Positions 57,475-64,000 of a stretch of 64,000 bases of DNA are shown here, piece after piece. Source of the stretch: Cannabis sativa. Lineage: Eukaryota > Streptophyta > Magnoliopsida > Rosales > Cannabaceae. The position numbers and the translations under genes are program-made. The stretch covers positions 62,702,600 to 62,766,599 of the forward strand of contig NC_083602.1 in NCBI RefSeq assembly GCF_029168945.1, in the 5' to 3' direction. Within the stretch, counting starts at the first letter, position 1, and each line of letters opens with the position of its first letter. The notes under the pieces are model-generated. The model had not been told where the DNA came from, searched no databases, and was given only the letters and a program-made list of their open reading frames with translations.

Positions 57475-60400
57475 ATGTGAAGTATTACTCTGACAAAGAG
57501 TTTATAACTTCGAGTTCAATTGCTAAGATATTAACTAGGAGTGGAATGGGAAGAGGATTATAGACACTACAACACATCAATAAAACAGAAGTAAGGTTTT
57601 GGTTCAAAATTCATACACAAGTTCAGAAAATAACATGTAATGACATATGTTATAGAAATACTAAATCTAACATAGTTTATTTTCCAAGGTTTCCAACATA
57701 ATGAAATACAGTGTCCCGGTAGGCGAGAGTCAAAGATAATATTAGTTGAATAGAGTTGTCAGCTCATCTAAAATTAAACATTTTAGCAACCTTTTATTCG
57801 ATCAAAATGAGAATCCAACGTTGTCCCGGTAGGCGAGAGTCAAGGTTATTCTCATTTTATGAGCTTCCACCATTGTTTAATGTTTTATGAGTTTATCTCT
57901 AAGTAGTCACCGTAGGGGAGAGTCTAAATAGAGACTAAAACTCACAAAACACTTATCAACTGAAATCTTACTGTGTTAAAAGTGTTCAACGAATAACCAT
58001 CCATAGGGGGACGAAGTCTAGCGTCTCGAGGTTATATTGAAAAAATTTAACTATTGTAAGACCAACAATGGAGATCGAATATCTTTTGATTAAAAGCTCA
58101 TTATTTAAAAAAATATATGTATTTTGTATAATCAATTTATTCGATATTATAATAATAAAAAATTACAAATTAAAGTTGGTTTAAATAAAACATCAACTTC
58201 AATTAGTTTTCAATTATTATTTAATTCGAAAAATAAATTCGAATAAATATCGAACAAGTTCCATAATATAATAATGAAAAATTACAAATCAAAGTCGGTT
58301 TAAATAAAAAATTAACTTTAATTAAATTTCAATTATTATTTAAATTCAAAAAATAAATTCGAATTGAAAATGGAACAAATTTGAAAATATCTTGTTTAAG
58401 TTGTTTTAGAAGATTCTAAAAAAATCAACTTAAATATCTTTCAAATCAGATTTAATTAAATTAAAATTAAGTTATAACCACTTAATTTGAAGATATTCCA
58501 TTTTAAGTTAATATTCGAAAAGATATTAACCTAAAAAAAATATCTAAAATATTCCATTTTAAGTTAATATTCGAAAAGATATTAACTTAAAAAAATATCT
58601 TACAGAATCTTAATAACCAATACCTAAAATTCCTCAACTTAATTTTGAAATTTTAAATCCAAAAGATATTCAGATTTAAGTTGGTTAGTTGTAGATAACT
58701 AAATATCAACTTAAATAGGAATATTTGATGAAAAATTTAAATTAAGCTTCAGAAAAAATCTAGATGGTTATAATTCTATATTTAATTAAATACAAGAAAA
58801 TACATATAGTTTAGCTTAGAATATAAAATTCTTTAAACTATGGTTTTCTTAAATTAATTTCAAAATAAATGAAATTAGTTGTGTTGCTAATCAATTTTAT
58901 TAGGTTAAACTAGTGTAATTAACCTAGTACAGTTTATTCAAATCAGGCAAATGGGCCTTCACAATTGGGGTGGTTCATGTGAGGGGGTGCTGGGTTCAGT
59001 ATGTCGTACCCACTTCTATGGCTCCCAACTCTCACACAAGGCCCAAAAGAGAGGAATTTAACCTTAAAATGAACAACTGTTATTAATTGAATAGGCCCAA
59101 AAACTAAATGGGCCTAAATAAAATCTATCAAGAACTATGATAATTTATTTAGCAACAACAACCTATATGCATCTATAATAAAATTAAACACATAGGCTCA
59201 CACAGGCACACTTTGGATGGGTCCTATCATGTTGCTAGGTCACACACAGATGAAAGAAGATTGTAAATATACCTGTTACATATTATTTACTTGACCAAGG
59301 GGGCCATCAGATCATTAGATCTGGCAAAAAGTAACCATGGCTATTTTCAATCAAGTAATAATAGGTTTTAAAAACTTACAAACAAGCTAAAATACATACT
59401 CCTGCAACAAGGTTAGCTGGATAGTTGGATGTAGGATTTATTTAATTTTAAATAATTAATTTCGAAAATTAAATAATTAAATAATAAAAAAAAATTCGAA
59501 AATTAAAAAAAAAATTAAAAATTTAGAAAAAAAAAGAAATTTAAAATTAAACCTACAATTTTGAAAAATTAGGTTTCAACCAACCTAAATGTCATTTCAA
59601 AATTTGCTAACTACTTTTAAAAAAAATTTAATGTTATTTTATAAATAAAAATTAAATAAAAAATTAAAAAAGATAAATGAATATCCCTTTCAGATTTTAA
59701 ATGTAATTTAAATAAATAAAATAACAAAATTTAAAAGTTAGCAAAATATCTTACATCTATTTAAAATTACATGATTATAGTTATCTTATTTTAAATTTAA
59801 ATAAGGTCAAATTATTTTAAAAAAAAATTAATTTAAAAAATTTAAAATCTGACCTTGAATTTAAAAATAAGATAAGATATAATCAAATTTAAAAATAAGA
59901 TAGATAATTAAGCAAAAAAGATAGATATTGACTATTTCAAATTCAAATTACACTAATATCATGAATTAAATTTAAAAAATATTAAATTAATTCATTATAA
60001 TAATTAGAGTTGAATTAGGAATAGTAAATATATAAATGCAGAACTACACAAAAAATCAGAAGTTAATTCCATGAAAAAGTATGAAAAAACGATGAAAAAC
60101 GAAAAAATTGCAAGTTGTACGGACGGGATGCAGTGCATACCCGTCCGCGCGCTTGCTGGGGTGTCATGGGCGTGCAACCTTGGCAGAATGCAGCATTTGC
60201 ATGAAATCCGCGCGCGCACGAGGGTGCTGCTCAACCCCGATTTTTCCGAAATTTCAAAAAATCATAACTAATTCAAATTAAATCGAAATTGAGTTCTGTA
60301 AAAAAGTAACTTGCTTAATGTTTTCCATACTATCCAATAAAAATAATTCCAGAAACAGATATTCAATTATTTTTCACGAATATTCACAAACATCAATCAA

Positions 60401-60508
60401 TCATCAAATAACACTCAATACAACAAGATACCATCCAAAACATCAAACAATTGTTTTAAAGTCCAAATTTCTTGCAAGCAAATCAATTACCATGGCTCTG
60501 AGGCCAGT
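57475..60508 (-). other. Leader of family A copia element, with GC-rich insert
   Basis: About 3 kb between the primer site and pol, mostly AT-rich and non-coding. It aligns with the leader at 801-4407, including the TAGGCGAGAGTC repeats (57712, 57823), the conserved island near 58945-59065 and twin hairpins at 58507-58530 and 58563-58586. It differs by a GC-rich, palindromic insert of about 120 bp at 60118-60236. The primer site is at 60490-60507 on the minus strand. Short ORFs over the GC-rich insert on both strands look like chance. Confidence 0.85.
60490..60506 (-). other. Primer-binding site next to family A LTR3
   Basis: Same minus-strand sequence as at 4389-4405 (TGGCCTCAGAGCCATGG), directly inside the LTR boundary. 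Confidence 0.82.
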
Positions 60509-62392
60509 TGTTGGAATTATTTTACCAGGATCTTAGATCTACTCACAAGTATGTTTATTAACATCCTAAATATGAACTTTCTAAAACGATGAAATAAACA
60601 CGTATAAAGTTTAAGAAACCTTACATTGGGTGCAGCGGAATTAAATGACTCCTTCCGTTCAGATCTCTAACCCTTGTATCCTTTCTGTAGCAGAGTATTA
60701 TCAAGATCTGAACGAGGATTTCTTTCTCTGAATCCTTGATGCTGAAACTCCTTAGCTGATGATCTTTCTTCACGATCTTCCTCACTATGATTGAGGTATT
60801 GCTTGCTGTGTGTGGGCACTACTCTAATCACTAAGGTAATTTCGAAATTCTAAGGAAGAAGAGAGAGAGAGAGGGTGGCAGCCAAGTTAGAGAGAGAAAG
60901 GCTCAGGTTTTCTGATTCAGAAGTGTAATTTTCCTGAAGCCTTCACTATCTATTTATAGCATTCCACTAGGGTTAGGTTTGAATTATTTGGCATTAAAAT
61001 AATGAAAATATCAATTTAAAATGCCTACAAAAGTGGTCGGCCATGGCTTGATGGATTTGGGCCTTGCTTTTTGCAATTTTGCAATTTTAACACTTTTGTA
61101 TCTGATTTTCTCAAAAATGTCAATTCTCTAATTCAACCATTTAAATGCCAATTCTAACTATTTAATAACTATAAATAATTATTAAATAACATTGTCATTT
61201 ATCATATTTATTAATTGAACCATACAAAGTATCATAATTAACAAATATGCCCCTATTAACTCTTTCTTTACAATTTCGCCCTTACTTAGTGAAAATTTCA
61301 CAAATAGACATAGTCTAATTTGTGAATTATAATTGATTAATCAAAACCAATTACATGAGTCTTACAAACAATATTATCTCAACTAGTGCGGGGACCATGG
61401 GTCTATATAACCGAGCTTCCAATAAGTAGATCAAGAATTTAACACTAAAATTCACTAACTTATTAATTCTTCGTTGAATCCATGCATAGAACTTAGAATT
61501 GCACTCTCAGTATATAGAATGCTCTATATGTTCCACCATATAGACGCTTCATTAGTTATCCATTGTTATAATCCTAATTTGATCAATGACCCTCTATATG
61601 AATGATCTACACTGTAAAGGGATTAGATTACCGTAACACCCTACTATGTATTTTATCCTTAAAACACTTGACCCCGTATAAATGATATTTCAGCTTATGT
61701 GAAATGAGTACTCCACCATTTATGTTCGTTTGGTCAAGCTCGAAGGAGATCATTTTACTATTTGCCATATAGAAGCTATAGATTCCATGTTTATGCTAGC
61801 GCTCCCACTCAATTGCACTACCGTGTTCCCAAAATGTACGTATCACCCTGACCTAAAAGTAGGCTTAACTAACAAAACAAAGAACACAAATAGCCTTTCA
61901 AGATTGAGCCTAATCATAACAGGATTAAGAACATTTGATCTAGGATCAACTTGACGATATTGACTTGAATAGATTTTACGGTAAGTTTAATTAAATCTAA
62001 GTCAAAGTTCAATATCGGTCCCTTCCGATGCATACTCCATGCATGTAACCTGAGCTTTACTTTAACCAATGTTCTGGAAAGAACATAGCATTTCTCCAAA
62101 TGCAAGTAAACTCTTGTTGTAGATTATCATATCAGTAAAACCCTGTGTCTGATAAATCTAGGAAACTTTATTCACATAGTCATGTTTACTTTCCAATGTG
62201 ATGACAACACAATAAACAGGATCAAGTATGTGAAAAGGATTTAAGATGAATTTATAAATCAAATAGACAAGCAATTGATAAAGTGAACCAAAACATACAC
62301 AAATGAATGAAAAATACTTTTGTTTCTTTATTGATGTTGAATAAAATAGATTACATTGAAATGAAGTTTTATTTAGGGCATAAAATCTAACA
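60509..62392 (-). repeat. Family A LTR3 (5' LTR)
   Basis: 1,884 bp, nearly identical to LTR2, with TATA at 60951-60958 (minus). Its end is ATCTAACA, diverged from CCCAACA. The flank CTTTC does not match the flank of LTR1. Confidence 0.92.
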
Positions 62393-63516
62393 CTTTCTGT
62401 CTAAGAACATAAGTGGTATTATCCTCTTTAATTGTGTTAATACAACAGAGGCAGTGTAACCATCTTAAATCGAATTAGATGATAGAAAACTTTGGAATCA
62501 AGAAAAAAATATATCCTCTACTTTGCTACTTTATTTTTAGATTTAGTCATATTCTTAGAAAAGTAGTATTTGTTGAAAAACGAACACTTTCTTATCTTAA
62601 TGACCATAGGATTTTCCACCTCTAATCACTTAGAATAGCTATCAAACATGCAAACCTTAGTTAATAGTTCTAGCTTTTCTAAAGTTCACAATCAAGACAT
62701 CCATGAATCTAGTAATGGTTTACAATAAGTACATAACGATTCCATCATTCTGAAAAATTGTCCTATCACTAGGGTATTCCCTAGAAGGACTTAGGCAGCT
62801 GTTACCAACTAGTCATACATCTTTCACTTTCATCAATATGTAATCCAAATTTTTAGGAAGGTAAGTTTGATACAATTCAAAATTTAACTTAATGATTTTT
62901 GAGCTGCATATCCACCGAATATTTCTCCACCCCTATCAGTTTGCAAGATCTTTAACCATTTACCTTGACATTTTTCAACATCGCTAAAAAATCATGAAAT
63001 TTCTCAAACATTTCAAATTTCTTTGCATAAGGTAAAATTTAGAGTGATCGTCTTAAGAATATAACGATAACTCATATCCACCCCTCAATGTACATCAATA
63101 TTTTTAAATATAGATGATCTTACTTACAAGTGAATATTGACATATTTTCTCTTTACAGAGAATGATCTTGTCAAAACCACTATAAAGAAGATGCAAATGG
63201 CATATATATTGCTGTGGTTTGACGAATCCTAGGTCTAGTTACAGCAAAGAATTCTTAGAATAGTCCAAGTGTATCCTAGTCACATAATACAAAACTCATA
63301 CTACATACATTAACATAGAGTTTGGATCCATTGACTGAAAGTGGATATTAAAAACGTGTGAAAGTTATACTGTATTGTCTAATGTATTTTGGAAGCAAAA
63401 TTTAAGATTTCTCTTTGGAATCTAAAATTTTAAGTCAAAGACTTAAATTTATACCAAATATACAATGAGTAATGATTCTTTCTTGGACCACAACTACTAA
63501 TCTAACTCTAAGTTTA
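62393..63516 (-). pseudogene. pol: Decayed copia integrase region
   Basis: No ORF survives, but the nucleotide sequence follows the integrase part of family A pol. TCTCCACCCCTATCAGTTTG near 62923 matches the site near 56398, and CAAACATTTCAAATTTCTT near 63005 matches 56480. Collinear matches run over most of the stretch. It belongs to another, older copia copy in minus orientation, cut by a Tekay-like LTR at 63517. Confidence 0.7.
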
Positions 63517-64000
63517 TGTAACACCCTAACTAGAATAGGCGTATTACGTGATTTTTAAACGTACTGTGCAGCTCGTTGCTAATTAACGAGGTTTATGGAA
63601 ATTGTGATTAATTAAAATTTTTCCTTTTTAATTAAACTTATAAAATATTTCATACAAAATACTATGGGATCCCATTTACAAAAAGCTTTACAAAAGTTTA
63701 CTGTCTAATACAAAATACTTGTCGCCTAGCGACTAATTACAAAACCACTATTGTCCCGATGATCGTACGCTCCAGGCCTAACCGCCCTGACATGTACAAT
63801 TTTCATCGGCTCGTTCTCACGGTTCCTCAGCTTTGGCCTTGCCCTTACCTACACATAAACATAGCACTGTGAGTCGACAGACTCAGTAAGAAAAGCATAA
63901 ATCATAATCATACATTAATCCCGGGTTATGATCAGACGCCCATACCCCTAACCATAACTCTAACTGTCGTGTCCCACACGATACTGAGTCCCGAACGTTC
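63517..64000 (-). repeat. Edge of a Tekay-like LTR (3' end), continues past the window
   Basis: It starts (plus) TGTAACACCCTAACTAG and aligns inverted with the end of the LTR at 43572-45803. Shared marks are the inverted GCTCGTTGCTAAT, the GATCGTACGCTCCAGGCCTA block near 63760, the hairpin GAGTCGACAGACTC near 63872, and a palindromic TCGTGTCCCACACGATACTG repeat near 63968. It is more diverged than the two LTRs of the complete element. Confidence 0.85.

Larger units (their letters stand above)
22069..62392 (-). mobile_element. Family A copia array: three LTRs and two internal regions, heavily nested
   Basis: Order on the plus strand: LTR1 (22069-24410), PPT and decayed pol (24411-25502), the SIRE-like insertion, a 56 bp stub of pol plus primer site (42697-42752), LTR2 (42753-53958, split by a Tekay-like element), PPT and pol (53959-57474), leader (57475-60508), LTR3 (60509-62392). 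LTR2 has a primer site on one side and a polypurine tract on the other, so it serves as 5' LTR of one unit and 3' LTR of the other. Outer flanks (TGTCG and CTTTC) do not form a target duplication, which fits recombination between elements. Confidence 0.75.

Noticed and set aside
60004..60271. Overlapping ORFs on both strands over the GC-rich leader insert
   Set aside because: Short, without domains, and the GC-rich insert simply lacks stop codons.

Overview
The window is intergenic plant DNA, almost certainly from a eudicot nucleus with many repeats. I find no host protein-coding gene, no functional RNA gene and no CRISPR array. Nearly every base outside 14949-18066 belongs to an LTR retrotransposon, an LTR fragment or an inserted small element. 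The lineages (Ty1/copia SIRE-like, Ty1/copia Angela/TAR-like, Ty3/gypsy Athila-like, Ty3/gypsy Tekay-like chromovirus with a chromodomain, a Cassandra-like TRIM and a MITE) are typical of angiosperms. The species cannot be fixed from the sequence.

Layout. Bases 1-6308 hold the 5' part of a minus-strand copia element ('family A': gag, a long AT-rich leader, a 1.9 kb 5' LTR). It sits in the 3' end of pol of a minus-strand Athila-like element (6309-12909). That element in turn sits in an older family A LTR (fragment 12910-13260). A decayed Tekay-like LTR with a long CT microsatellite follows (13261-14948), then about 3.1 kb of AT-rich sequence without genes (14949-18066). From 18067 to 22068 an old plus-strand family A LTR is split by two insertions: a Cassandra-like solo LTR carrying 5S rRNA-derived sequence (18279-18712) and a minus-strand family A solo LTR (18722-20600).

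From 22069 to 62392 a minus-strand family A array appears to have three LTRs and two internal regions. Its first LTR carries a MITE. Its first internal region is reduced to about 1.1 kb and is interrupted by a complete plus-strand SIRE-like element (25503-42691, TSD CAAGT). Its middle LTR (42753-53958) is interrupted by a complete Tekay-like chromovirus (43572-52946, TSD ATAAT). Its second internal region (53959-60508) keeps a nearly full pol but no gag. The SIRE-like element itself contains a family A solo LTR in its 5' LTR (26203-28093) and a non-autonomous Athila/Tat-type element (34468-39532) between pol and its env-like ORF. Bases 62393-63516 are decayed copia integrase sequence and 63517-64000 is the edge of another Tekay-like LTR.

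How the parts work. Each element carries the standard signals: LTR promoter, tRNA primer site, gag-pol and polypurine tract. None encodes an undamaged gag-pol. Most breaks are Gln-to-stop changes, plus a few frameshifts. The one long undamaged ORF is the SIRE env-like ORF. The non-autonomous element shares its primer site, LTR termini and LTR 3' end with the Athila-like element, so it was probably mobilised in trans by such an element. The most interesting new signals are RNA-like hairpin arrays with GNRA loops in the SIRE LTR, palindrome clusters in the gypsy LTRs, structured islands in the copia leader, the apparent shared-LTR tandem, and a cluster of LTR differences in the Tekay-like element.
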